Positions 1 to 5,547 are shown, numbered from the stretch's first letter. The stretch: DNA of 5,658 bases from an uncultured Eubacteriales bacterium (GCA_900549485.1 UROG01000061.1:1-5658); one strand, 5' to 3'. Notes: a model not told the origin generated them from the sequence alone. Numbers and translations are program-made.

Positions 1-55
1 TCACTCCTGTTTTTTAGGTCTTCTTTTGCTCTACCCCAACTATTGACATAGAGCC
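1..55 (-). mobile_element. Probable terminal inverted repeat and end of an ISL3-family insertion sequence (body outside window)
   Basis: Read on the minus strand from position 55, the sequence begins GGCTCTATGTCAATAGT. This resembles the terminal inverted repeats of ISL3-family elements, which start GGCTCTTTGTCAA or similar (recalled family knowledge, not a database match). About 45 nt further in, at 4-8, the minus strand reads AGGAG, which could be the ribosome site of a transposase gene running leftward out of the window. The element would therefore end at 55, and the adjacent 56-63 (TTTTTTTC) would be its 8-bp target duplication if ISL3 rules hold. No transposase coding sequence is visible, so the family call rests on the terminus alone. 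Confidence 0.5.
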
Positions 56-83
56 TTTTTTTCACGCTTGATAAACCGTGCAG

Positions 84-121
84 AAAAAATGCCCCGGGTG
101 ATTTTTCCGAATCACCCGGGG
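84..121 (-). terminator. Rho-independent terminator of the marR-type gene
   Basis: A perfect 12-bp stem pairs 92-103 with 110-121 around a 6-nt loop. In the minus-strand transcript the stem is followed by CA and then six U residues (84-89), the classic intrinsic terminator layout. It lies 26 nt past the stop codon of the MarR-family gene. On the plus strand the trailing sequence has only a short T run, so termination is mainly leftward. Confidence 0.9.
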
Positions 122-146
122 AAGTCCTTTTAAATTCGTAAGCGCT

Positions 147-656
147 TTATTTTACCTTGTTCAGAATATCTACCGTTGTCTGCACTGAAGTACGCAGGGC
201 GGAAAGCTCCTTCTCCGTCAGGCTCGAACGCAGCTTCTCCGACACATCCGTGTGAAGCTGCTTCAGAAGCTGCCGCATATACTCCTCTCCCTTTTCCGTA
301 AAGCGGATATACACGTGGATACGGTTGTCGGGGTCCTCAAAGCGTTCCACAAGTCCCTGCTCGCATATAACCGCCACGGCGCGTGTGGCCTGTTCCTTTG
401 ACGAGGAAATATACTGTGCTGCCTCGCTCATTGTCATACTGCCTCTGTAATGCAGGACGATAAAAATAATCGTCTGCGATTTGGTCAGCCCGAATTTTTT
501 GTTTACGCCCGTCAGACTTATAATGCGCTGAAGAATCGGCAGCAGGTGCAGCAGCGGCAGGTCTTCGTCCGGATTATTCACTTGCGCTTCCTCCGTGTCA
601 TCATGTTTCAACTCTTTATACACTGCCTCCCCGATTAAGTCAACACTTTTTTGCAT
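147..656 (-). CDS. MarR-family winged-helix transcriptional regulator
   Basis: This encodes about 169 residues, a normal length for MarR-type dimeric DNA-binding proteins that usually repress neighbouring genes and respond to small ligands or oxidants. An N-terminal helical segment is followed by the winged helix: GLTKSQTIIFIVLHYRGSMT, then the recognition-helix region SEAAQYISSSKEQATRAVAVICEQGLVERF, and then the wing EDPDNRIHVYIRFTEKGEEYM with the D-x-R pattern (DPDNR) typical of MarR proteins. The C-terminal helices would form the dimer interface. The start is uncertain. ATG at 656 fits the family and the divergent layout, while an in-frame ATG at 692 would add 12 residues but lies upstream of the likely -10 region. 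Neither has a clear Shine-Dalgarno sequence. The gene is divergent from a symporter gene, which it probably regulates. The ligand is not predictable. Confidence 0.88.
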   Translation of the reverse strand: MQKSVDLIGEAVYKELKHDDTEEAQVNNPDEDLPLLHLLPILQRIISLTGVNKKFGLTKSQTIIFIVLHYRGSMTMSEAAQYISSSKEQATRAVAVICEQGLVERFEDPDNRIHVYIRFTEKGEEYMRQLLKQLHTDVSEKLRSSLTEKELSALRTSVQTTVDILNKVK

Positions 657-679
657 AAATGTTAACGCTTGACATTTAT
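655..679. promoter_or_regulatory. 25-bp inverted repeat, candidate MarR operator 1
   Basis: The arms ATAAATGT (655-662) and ACATTTAT (672-679) are perfect inverted copies, and two further inner pairs match, giving 10 of 12 possible pairs around a central G at 667. The site covers the ATG of the regulator gene at 656 and the -35 hexamer of the symporter promoter (669-674). MarR proteins usually bind AT-rich palindromes of about 16-25 bp in divergent regions, so this is a good operator candidate. Binding by this regulator is inferred. Confidence 0.7.
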
Positions 680-697
680 CAAATATGAACATATAAT
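669..697 (+). promoter_or_regulatory. Consensus sigma-70/sigma-A promoter of the symporter gene
   Basis: TTGACA at 669-674 and TATAAT at 692-697 are separated by exactly 17 bp, matching the housekeeping consensus at all twelve positions. Transcription would start near 704, giving a leader of about 35 nt before the GTG start at 739. The -35 lies in the first inverted repeat and the -10 in the second. A strong promoter buried in two palindromes is what a tightly repressed gene would be expected to show. Confidence 0.88.
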
Positions 698-709
698 AAT
701 TGTTGACAA
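681..709 (-). promoter_or_regulatory. Possible promoter of the MarR-family gene
   Basis: On the minus strand TTGTCA (709-704) matches the -35 consensus at five of six positions. CATATT (687-682) or ATATTT (686-681) follows after 16 or 17 bp as a poor -10. Transcription would start near 674-676, only about 20 nt before the ATG at 656. The candidate overlaps the stronger rightward promoter and the second palindrome, which would allow autoregulation. The weak -10 keeps this tentative. Confidence 0.4.
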
Positions 710-723
710 ATGATTATTATATG
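690..723. promoter_or_regulatory. Inverted repeat with 11-bp arms, candidate MarR operator 2
   Basis: CATATAATAAT (690-700) and ATTATTATATG (713-723) are perfect inverted copies separated by 12 bp. The spacer region contains a smaller dyad, TTGTTGACAA (700-709). The left arm includes the TATAAT -10 hexamer of the symporter promoter, and the spacer covers its predicted start site. Its centre lies about 40 bp from that of the first palindrome, close to four helical turns, so two dimers could sit on the same DNA face. In the transcript the arms could form an AU-rich hairpin just before the ribosome site. Confidence 0.65.
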
Positions 724-724
724 C

Positions 725-732
725 AAAGGAGG
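725..732 (+). promoter_or_regulatory. Shine-Dalgarno sequence fixing the GTG start of the symporter gene
   Basis: AAAGGAGG at 725-732 lies 6 nt before GTG at 739. The in-frame ATG at 721 and TTG at 700 have no such site, and TTG 700 is upstream of the predicted transcription start, so GTG 739 is the best start. Confidence 0.85.
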
Positions 733-738
733 AACATC

Positions 739-2172
739 GTGGTTCACAATGAAATTACAGGTCTTGATCTCGGTATACTCGGCATATACCTTGTCGGAAT
801 GGTGCTGGTTGGCGTGCTGTGTGTGCGAAAGGTCAAAAATGCGAACGATTACTATACTGCCGGGCGTTCCTTCGGCCCGTTCGTGCTTATGGCTACGGTA
901 TGCGCTACCATCATCGGCGGCAGCGGACTTATGGGGCGCGCCGGCGTTGCCTATTCAAGCGGCTTCAAGGCCATTCTTACGGCTATCCCCTATCTGCTGG
1001 GCATGTTCATCTTCTCCGGAATTTCCGGCAGGATATCCGACATCGGCTTCAAATACGGCCTCACCTCAATACCCGAGCTTTTTGAACGGCGCTTCGGCAA
1101 AACGGCAAAGCTGATACTGTCCGTGATGATTGCATTCACTATGATGGGCACCGTGGCTTCACAGGTGACCGCCACCGCGACGATCATCAACATGCTCGGC
1201 GGCGAGATCGGCATATCCTACGAAATGGGCGCATTTATCGCCTGCGTGGTGTTTATCGTATACACTGCCACCTCCGGTCTGTTCGGCGTGGTGTATACGG
1301 ACGTGCTGCAATTTTATATGCTGCTCCTTTTCGTGTACATACTTATCCCCACGGCTTCTCTGCTCGAAGTGGGCGGGCTTGCAAGCTTCACAAAAAATCT
1401 CTCTCAGGAGCTTTTCAAGCCCTACATAAACGGTGATATACTCGGCGATATCGTGACCTACCTTGTTTTCACAATGGCAGGCGCGGAGATGTGGCAGAGG
1501 GCGTTCGCCGCAAAGGATCGCCGAAGCGCCAAGGAAGGGATGTTCCTCGGCACGGCGGTATACGGCATAACGATAATCCTTGTATGGTTCATGGGCGTTA
1601 TCGCGCACCAGATAATAGGCGACGATGTGCTTGCGCTCTACGGCTCAACGGACGCGGTCGTTCCGGCGCTTGCGATCAAGGTTCTTCCCGCCGGTCTTAC
1701 CGGACTTGCCCTTGCCGGTATTCTTTCCGTCATCATGTCCACGGCGGACAGCTATCTGCTTGTATCCGTGCAGACCTGCGTCCACGACATAGGAAAAACC
1801 GTTGATCCGGATATGTCCGGCAAGAAGGAAATACTGCTCTCACGTATTTTCTCCGTGATCCTGCCTCTCTGCGCTCTGGTGATAGCGCTGTATATACAGA
1901 ACGCCTATAAGATACTCATGTTCGCATGGAGCTTTTACGCGGCGGCCGCCGGTATCCCCGCGTTCGCGGCGCTGTTCTGGAAGAAAGCGACAAAGCCCGG
2001 CATTATCGCGGGCATGGCGGCCGGTTTCGTTGTATGCATCGGATGGAAGCTTCTCGGCACGCCGTTTGACCTCGGTCCTACCGTCCCCGGCGCAATAGCC
2101 TGCGCGGCCGCAACGGTCGGCGTAAGTCTTGCGACATACAAAACCCAGCCCTCGGAAATGCTGAGCGTGTGA
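739..2172 (+). CDS. Sodium:solute symporter family (SSS/SLC5) membrane transporter
   Basis: This encodes 477 residues from GTG 739, the usual size for SSS permeases, which couple Na+ entry to uptake of sugars, amino acids, vitamins or organic acids across the cytoplasmic membrane. The protein is strongly hydrophobic, with roughly a dozen membrane segments. Family marks include a first helix at about residues 9-29, then NANDYYTAGRS at 34-44 (the typical loop of the family), a glycine-rich stretch IIGGSGLMGRAG, and IMSTADSYLL around 332-341. In the last, S334 and T335 fall where vSGLT and PutP carry the paired hydroxyl residues of the Na2 sodium site. The gene is monocistronic, with a consensus promoter and its own terminator, and is divergent from a MarR-family gene that probably controls it. 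The substrate cannot be assigned; no sugar- or proline-specific signature was recognised. Confidence 0.92.
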   Translation: MVHNEITGLDLGILGIYLVGMVLVGVLCVRKVKNANDYYTAGRSFGPFVLMATVCATIIGGSGLMGRAGVAYSSGFKAILTAIPYLLGMFIFSGISGRISDIGFKYGLTSIPELFERRFGKTAKLILSVMIAFTMMGTVASQVTATATIINMLGGEIGISYEMGAFIACVVFIVYTATSGLFGVVYTDVLQFYMLLLFVYILIPTASLLEVGGLASFTKNLSQELFKPYINGDILGDIVTYLVFTMAGAEMWQRAFAAKDRRSAKEGMFLGTAVYGITIILVWFMGVIAHQIIGDDVLALYGSTDAVVPALAIKVLPAGLTGLALAGILSVIMSTADSYLLVSVQTCVHDIGKTVDPDMSGKKEILLSRIFSVILPLCALVIALYIQNAYKILMFAWSFYAAAAGIPAFAALFWKKATKPGIIAGMAAGFVVCIGWKLLGTPFDLGPTVPGAIACAAATVGVSLATYKTQPSEMLSV

Positions 2173-2188
2173 CATCACGCACACGCTC
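2163..2188 (+). other. Perfect hairpin spanning the symporter stop codon
   Basis: GAGCGTGTG (2163-2171) pairs perfectly with CACACGCTC (2180-2188) over an 8-nt loop, and the TGA stop (2170-2172) lies at the top of the left arm. No T run follows, so it is not a terminator by itself. It may protect the 3' end of the message or act together with the downstream terminator. Its function is inferred only. Confidence 0.5.
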
Positions 2189-2210
2189 CGGCAAGGTGCA
2201 GATATGATGC

Positions 2211-2257
2211 AAAAGCCCCAACTCCCGAAATCATGTAATTCGGAGGTTGGGGCTTTT
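2211..2257. terminator. Bidirectional intrinsic terminator between convergent genes
   Basis: Two 19-nt arms, 2211-2229 and 2239-2257, pair except for one wobble and one mismatch, with a 9-nt loop (2230-2238). The outer ends are AAAA and TTTT, so transcripts in both directions end in a GC-rich stem with a short U tract. It lies 38 nt after the symporter stop and 22 nt after the stop of the last gene of the leftward cluster, serving both. Confidence 0.88.
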
Positions 2258-2279
2258 CTATGGCGCGTCGGAGCGGCTT

Positions 2280-2726
2280 TTATTTGCCCTCGCTCTGATC
2301 GCCCTTGGGGCGGTTTTTCAGTCTTTCATCGCGGGCGATGTTGTATTTCATGGAGTAATTGCGCAGACATTCCTTCATCATCATCTCCGCTATTTTTACC
2401 GCTTGTCCGTTTTCGGTGCGCGCCTCGCCGTCAAATTCGAGCGCAGTCTCGATATCCTTCGCGCCGAGCAGTGCGGCGGACATGATCGCTCTGTCCTTCA
2501 TAAGCTGTGCAGCCGCCGCCATTGCCGCGGCGGTGTCGATGGGTATTTCCTCTGAGGCGTAATATCCCGCCTGCGTTATGATATCCTTATGCACGGAAAC
2601 GGCAAGTCTCAGAAATACATAGCCGCTCTTATCCTGCATAACGCTCTCCCCGCTGACGGTTTCGGGCATTGCTGTGCCGACGCCGTCGCGCACAAGCTCT
2701 ATCATTTTTTCCGCGCTCTTTGACAT
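2280..2726 (-). CDS. Cysteine-poor IscU/NifU-like protein of unknown function
   Basis: A 148-residue soluble protein. The layout recalls the IscU/NifU N-terminal scaffold fold: a strand-rich section (SGYVFLRLAV at 34-43, then IITQAGYYASEE at 49-60), an alanine-rich helix (DTAAAMAAAAQLMKDRAI, 64-81), the segment ALLGAKDIETALE (85-97), which resembles the scaffold pattern ending in K-DI-L, and a final helix AVKIAEMMMKECLRNY (109-124). The three cluster-binding cysteines of IscU are absent and the only cysteine is C120, so a classical Fe-S scaffold role is unlikely. The tail (residues 129-148) is highly charged. Its ATG overlaps the stop of the upstream E1-like gene by one base (TAATG) and has AAGGAG seven bases upstream, indicating tight coupling. 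The fold resemblance is by eye and unproven. Confidence 0.72.
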   Translation of the reverse strand: MSKSAEKMIELVRDGVGTAMPETVSGESVMQDKSGYVFLRLAVSVHKDIITQAGYYASEEIPIDTAAAMAAAAQLMKDRAIMSAALLGAKDIETALEFDGEARTENGQAVKIAEMMMKECLRNYSMKYNIARDERLKNRPKGDQSEGK

Positions 2727-3490
2727 TATAGGTCTCCTTTTCTTCCGCAGACAGGACAGCCCGGGAGAGCCTTGATCTCATGCTGTTCATAGAAATTGCG
2801 GAACAGATCGGCATAGACCAGCGTTCTTCGGACGGTGGGATCATCCGCTCCGCGGGCGAGTATCTTCATTGCCTCGGTACATTGGACGGAGGAAATAAAC
2901 GAGGGGAGCGTGCTTATTATCCCCCTCGTGGACGCATCCGCGCAGTCCTCCTTCTTGGGTGCTTCGTCCGGCATAAGGCACTTGAAGCACGGTCCGCCCG
3001 GCAGGATGTTCATCGTCATGCCCTCGCTGCCCGCAACTCCGCCGTAGACCCACGGCGTTCCGTGCCTGACGCACCAGAGGTTTATACACTCCCGTGCGGG
3101 GAAGTTATCCGTCGCGTCTACCACGACGTCAGCCTCGCCCAGCAGCACATCCGCGTTGCCGTCCGTAAGGCGTTTGCAGACGGCTTCTATGCTTACATCC
3201 GAATTTATCCTCTCAAGATGCTCTTTTGCGCACTCCGCCTTGAGACGGCCGACATCCGCCTGTTCATACAGTGTCTGCCGCTGCAAATTGCTCAGCTCCA
3301 CCCTGTCGTCGTCTATGAGTATGAGCCTGCCCACACCCGCACGGGTCAGGAAAGAAGACGACGCCGTACCCAGCGCACCCTGTCCGACGATCACAACCGT
3401 CGAGGAAAGCAGTCTTTTCTGTCCCTCGGCGCCTATGCCGGAAAACGCCGTCTGGCGTGAATATCTGTCAATGTCAGTAATCTTCCTCAC
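2726..3490 (-). CDS. MoeB/ThiF/HesA-family E1-like adenylyltransferase
   Basis: A 254-residue protein, close to the length of E. coli MoeB. Enzymes of this family adenylate the C-terminal glycine of a ubiquitin-like sulfur carrier (ThiS, MoaD) in thiamine, molybdopterin or related sulfur-transfer pathways. Visible marks in order: RYSRQ at 9-13, the nucleotide loop GQGALG at 36-41, DDDRVELSNLQRQ at 60-72 (acidic residue plus R71), K84, DATDNFPAR at 125-133, and two zinc pairs, CFKC at 168-171 and CPVC at 245-248. C183 lies where ThiF and MoeB carry their conserved cysteine. All expected ATP and zinc residues are therefore present. The GTG start at 3490 has a modest AGAGAGAAG upstream and overlaps the regulator gene by 17 nt. 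No ThiS- or MoaD-like carrier is seen in the window, so thiamine versus molybdopterin versus another role is open. Confidence 0.9.
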   Translation of the reverse strand: MRKITDIDRYSRQTAFSGIGAEGQKRLLSSTVVIVGQGALGTASSSFLTRAGVGRLILIDDDRVELSNLQRQTLYEQADVGRLKAECAKEHLERINSDVSIEAVCKRLTDGNADVLLGEADVVVDATDNFPARECINLWCVRHGTPWVYGGVAGSEGMTMNILPGGPCFKCLMPDEAPKKEDCADASTRGIISTLPSFISSVQCTEAMKILARGADDPTVRRTLVYADLFRNFYEQHEIKALPGCPVCGRKGDL

Positions 3491-4193
3491 ACTTCTCTCT
3501 GTACGCGATAAGCCCTTCCATATTCCTGATTCCGATACGGCTTGTCTGCATATCTACAAAGCCGAGATCCTCAAGCGTATGCAGCTCGCGGAAGCAGGTG
3601 ACGCGGTTCATGTACAGCATATCGGCTATCTGCTTCTGCGTCATGCGTTCGCCAAGATAAATTATGCCGTTGACCTTCTGCCCGCCGCGCATCGCCATCG
3701 TGATCAGAAAGTCGCTTACAAGCCAGCTCGCGTTGTGGGTGATCGTTTTTCTGAAAAGGTCTTCCAGCACGAGGAGATTTCTCGTCTGCTGGGCAAAAAC
3801 GGCGTGCATGAACTTCTGGTCGGTATTCAGCAGCTGCCGCACTTTTACAATGGATATGGAGTAAACGGCGGTCTTCTCCTTGACCTCATAGCAGCAGGCC
3901 GCAGGGTGTTCAAAAAGAATATGCTCGCACATCAGGAAGGAGCCGGCGGTACAGCAGTCGATTATCCTGCGTTTCCCCTTCTGACTCTCGCATACCATGA
4001 CGCTCCCGCTGTCGATAAAAAAGCAGTCCTCGACCTTTTCGCCTGCGCCTACTATCACTTCGCCTTTTTCGTATTCCAGACGGAAGTGCTTTTTCTTCAG
4101 TTTTTTCCGGAGATAGGCGCTGTCCAGAAAAGAATCCGCCCCGTTGAAATACCTGTAATCGGCGGCAGGGATATCGTTGTTCCACGTATCCAT
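3474..4193 (-). CDS. Crp/Fnr-family transcriptional regulator
   Basis: A 239-residue protein with an N-terminal cyclic-nucleotide-binding-type beta barrel (about 37-120, with YEKGEVIVGAGEKVEDCFFIDSG typical of the fold), a long dimerisation helix (about 126-160), and a C-terminal helix-turn-helix (TQKQIADMLYMNRVTCFRELHTLEDLGFVD, 185-214). The cAMP-contact signature of true CRP is not evident, nor is the N-terminal cysteine cluster of E. coli FNR. The protein nonetheless has nine cysteines (57, 68, 80, 81, 89, 100, 101, 200, 235), five of them between 80 and 101 inside the sensor domain, which hints at redox, metal or Fe-S sensing. ATG at 4193 has a purine-rich GGGGGAA upstream. The gene is followed with overlap by the E1-like gene, so it probably regulates its own cluster. 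Confidence 0.88.
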   Translation of the reverse strand: MDTWNNDIPAADYRYFNGADSFLDSAYLRKKLKKKHFRLEYEKGEVIVGAGEKVEDCFFIDSGSVMVCESQKGKRRIIDCCTAGSFLMCEHILFEHPAACCYEVKEKTAVYSISIVKVRQLLNTDQKFMHAVFAQQTRNLLVLEDLFRKTITHNASWLVSDFLITMAMRGGQKVNGIIYLGERMTQKQIADMLYMNRVTCFRELHTLEDLGFVDMQTSRIGIRNMEGLIAYREKCEEDY

Positions 4194-4218
4194 ATTTATT
4201 CCCCCAATTATTCGGTCA

Positions 4219-4242
4219 GCCGCAAGGCTCAGCTTTTGCGGC
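4219..4242 (-). other. Intercistronic hairpin between the NTPase and regulator genes
   Basis: GCCGCAA (4219-4225) and TTGCGGC (4236-4242) form a perfect 7-bp stem with a 10-nt loop. It lies in the only sizeable gap of the leftward cluster (4194-4253), before the ribosome site of the Crp/Fnr gene. No T run follows in the leftward direction, so it is more likely an attenuation, processing or stability element than a full terminator. Confidence 0.4.
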
Positions 4243-4253
4243 CGCCTCCCCTT

Positions 4254-4874
4254 TTACTTATAATCAGGTTTATACTCCGGCGGAAATTCCGGGCGCCTGC
4301 GCCTTGCGCGCAGCTTCATAAGCGGGTCGAACTTGTCATGATGCGCCTTGTCAAGCACCGCCTCCGCCCAGCGTCTCATGGCGGCTACGGCTTCATCCTG
4401 CGGCAGCGTGTCCGTGTCAAGGATAATTGTGTCTTCATCCCGCTCAAGCATGGCAAGAAGGCGGTCGTATTCCGCCTCATTCCCCGCGTCCTCACGTGCG
4501 CCGATAACGCCCATGAGCGCCGCGCCGCTTTCAAGCAGCTCCTCAAGCTTCGCGGTAAGCCCCGCGTCCGAAAGCTCATCCCCTAAAATCGGGTCAAGAC
4601 AGCCCATTGATCTGGAGACGATCTCCTCTGTCATCGCCGGATAGCCGGCCAGAAATTTTGCTTTATCATACACGGCGTCGGCAAACATCCCCGCCGGCAT
4701 ATGATCCGCCGCCGCTTCTCTCGGCTCAAGAAGCGCCGGAATATGCTTTTCCCCGTCTTCGAGGTCTATCACGACATAGCCGCCGGAAAGCGGACGCATA
4801 TCCGACAAAGCGCGAATAAACAAAGAGGTTTTCCCGCTTTGCTTTCCGCCTTTCAGAAACAAACGTCTTTCCAT
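4254..4874 (-). CDS. P-loop NTPase, possibly THEP1-like
   Basis: A 206-residue protein opening with a strand and Walker A loop, LFLKGGKQSGKTS, in which G9, G14, K15 and T16 fit GxxxxGK[ST]. A likely Walker B region is DPILGDELSD (94-103), with D99-E100 placed like the DE pair of THEP1 nucleoside-triphosphatases, followed by a helix and the strand LMGVIGA (120-126). A further strand, TIILDTDT, at 149-156 and an arginine-rich tail (RARRRRP, 189-195) complete it. The family assignment is weak; only NTP binding is well supported. ATG at 4874 is one base past the stop of the upstream gene, with GGAGG five bases before it, so the two are translationally linked. No partner-specific domain was recognised, and the substrate or client is unknown. 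Confidence 0.8.
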   Translation of the reverse strand: MERRLFLKGGKQSGKTSLFIRALSDMRPLSGGYVVIDLEDGEKHIPALLEPREAAADHMPAGMFADAVYDKAKFLAGYPAMTEEIVSRSMGCLDPILGDELSDAGLTAKLEELLESGAALMGVIGAREDAGNEAEYDRLLAMLERDEDTIILDTDTLPQDEAVAAMRRWAEAVLDKAHHDKFDPLMKLRARRRRPEFPPEYKPDYK

Positions 4875-4875
4875 A

Positions 4876-5535
4876 TCAGCCTCCGGATATCGGCGTGCTG
4901 TGGAAATTTTCCTTCATCCAATTGAGGTGCTTCACGTTTTCATACACGCGCTCACACTCAACGCTGCAGCATTCAACGCTTTCGCTGCTGCGGTAAAATA
5001 TCTTTTTGCATATTGGGCAGGGCTGGAGCGCTCTGTCGGAGAGTGCGTTCTTGAACTCCGATTCAAGCATCGTCTGGAGCGTCACGGTGACGACAGGCTC
5101 GCGGATAAGGCGGCCGTTGTGGGAGATGAGCGCACGGTTATAGAGAACGGAAAGCCAGTCCAGCCATGTGCTTATGTTGGCCGACTTTTCGGAATACTCC
5201 TTTGAAAAAACGCCCGCATATTTCTCGCCCGTTCTGCCGGTGACAAGAAAAACCGCCTGATCCATATCCGCCTTTACCTCAGGCAGGGTCAGATAATTGT
5301 CCTCCTCCAGCGCAAGGCCGAGCAGACCGAAGGTCTTCACAAATCTCATGCTGCGCCTGAGCATATCCTTATCATCCATGACGATGTTCATAAGCTCAGC
5401 CAGATTATCGCCGAGTTTTGCGTTGACGTCGTATGCCATAGGGACCGCGTTCGCGGCGGGCTTGATGCACTCCATATTTCTCTCGTCGCGGACTACCTCA
5501 TAATCGCTGTATTTTATCCAATATGTGGATTCCAT
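4876..5535 (-). CDS. Unknown protein with C-terminal zinc-ribbon-like motif
   Basis: A 219-residue protein from ATG 5535, chosen over an upstream in-frame start at 5649 because GGAGGAA (5541-5547) lies five bases before it and the extra upstream residues look like non-coding sequence. The N-terminal two-thirds is mixed helix and strand without a recognised domain; it includes DKDMLRRSMRFVKTFGLLGLA (55-75) and a tryptophan-containing stretch STWLDWLSVLYNRAL (122-136). The C-terminus has CPIC (173-176), then C189/C190 and C194, giving C-x2-C-x12/13-C-x3/4-C, which resembles a zinc ribbon or treble clef and is followed by YENVKHLNW. This suggests a metal-stabilised module that could bind nucleic acid or protein. 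It is the first gene of the leftward cluster and is followed after one base by the NTPase gene. The function is unknown. Confidence 0.82.
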   Translation of the reverse strand: MESTYWIKYSDYEVVRDERNMECIKPAANAVPMAYDVNAKLGDNLAELMNIVMDDKDMLRRSMRFVKTFGLLGLALEEDNYLTLPEVKADMDQAVFLVTGRTGEKYAGVFSKEYSEKSANISTWLDWLSVLYNRALISHNGRLIREPVVTVTLQTMLESEFKNALSDRALQPCPICKKIFYRSSESVECCSVECERVYENVKHLNWMKENFHSTPISGG

Positions 5536-5540
5536 TGAAA

Positions 5541-5547
5541 TTCCTCC
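5541..5547 (-). promoter_or_regulatory. Shine-Dalgarno sequence of the zinc-ribbon protein gene
   Basis: GGAGGAA on the minus strand sits 5 nt before ATG 5535. It decides this start in preference to an upstream in-frame start, and so defines a leader region of about 120 nt to the window edge. No confident -35/-10 pair was found in that leader, though it is AT-rich at 5555-5615. Confidence 0.85.

Noticed and set aside
43..73. TTGACA near 43-48 as an outward promoter from the insertion sequence
   Set aside because: The nearest -10-like hexamer (TTGATA, 68-73) is 19 bp away and poor, and no rightward gene follows. The TTGACA belongs to the element's terminal repeat.
716..721. TATAAT on the minus strand as the -10 of the regulator gene
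   Set aside because: It is the mirror copy created by the palindrome, and no -35-like hexamer lies 16-18 bp upstream.
1159..1608. Minus-strand open frame inside the symporter gene
   Set aside because: The symporter frame is a well-formed membrane protein over its whole length. The antisense product is histidine-, cysteine- and arginine-rich shadow sequence.
2780..3460. Plus-strand open frame of 226 codons opposite the E1-like gene
   Set aside because: The minus strand carries every expected MoeB/ThiF motif, and the plus-strand product is rich in arginine and has no domain.
3156..4586. Long plus-strand open frame of 476 codons across the E1-like, regulator and NTPase genes
   Set aside because: It is antisense to three genes with clear family motifs, runs through the intergenic gap, has no fitting ribosome site and its translation shows no recognisable domain. 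It is a by-product of codon bias on the opposite strand.
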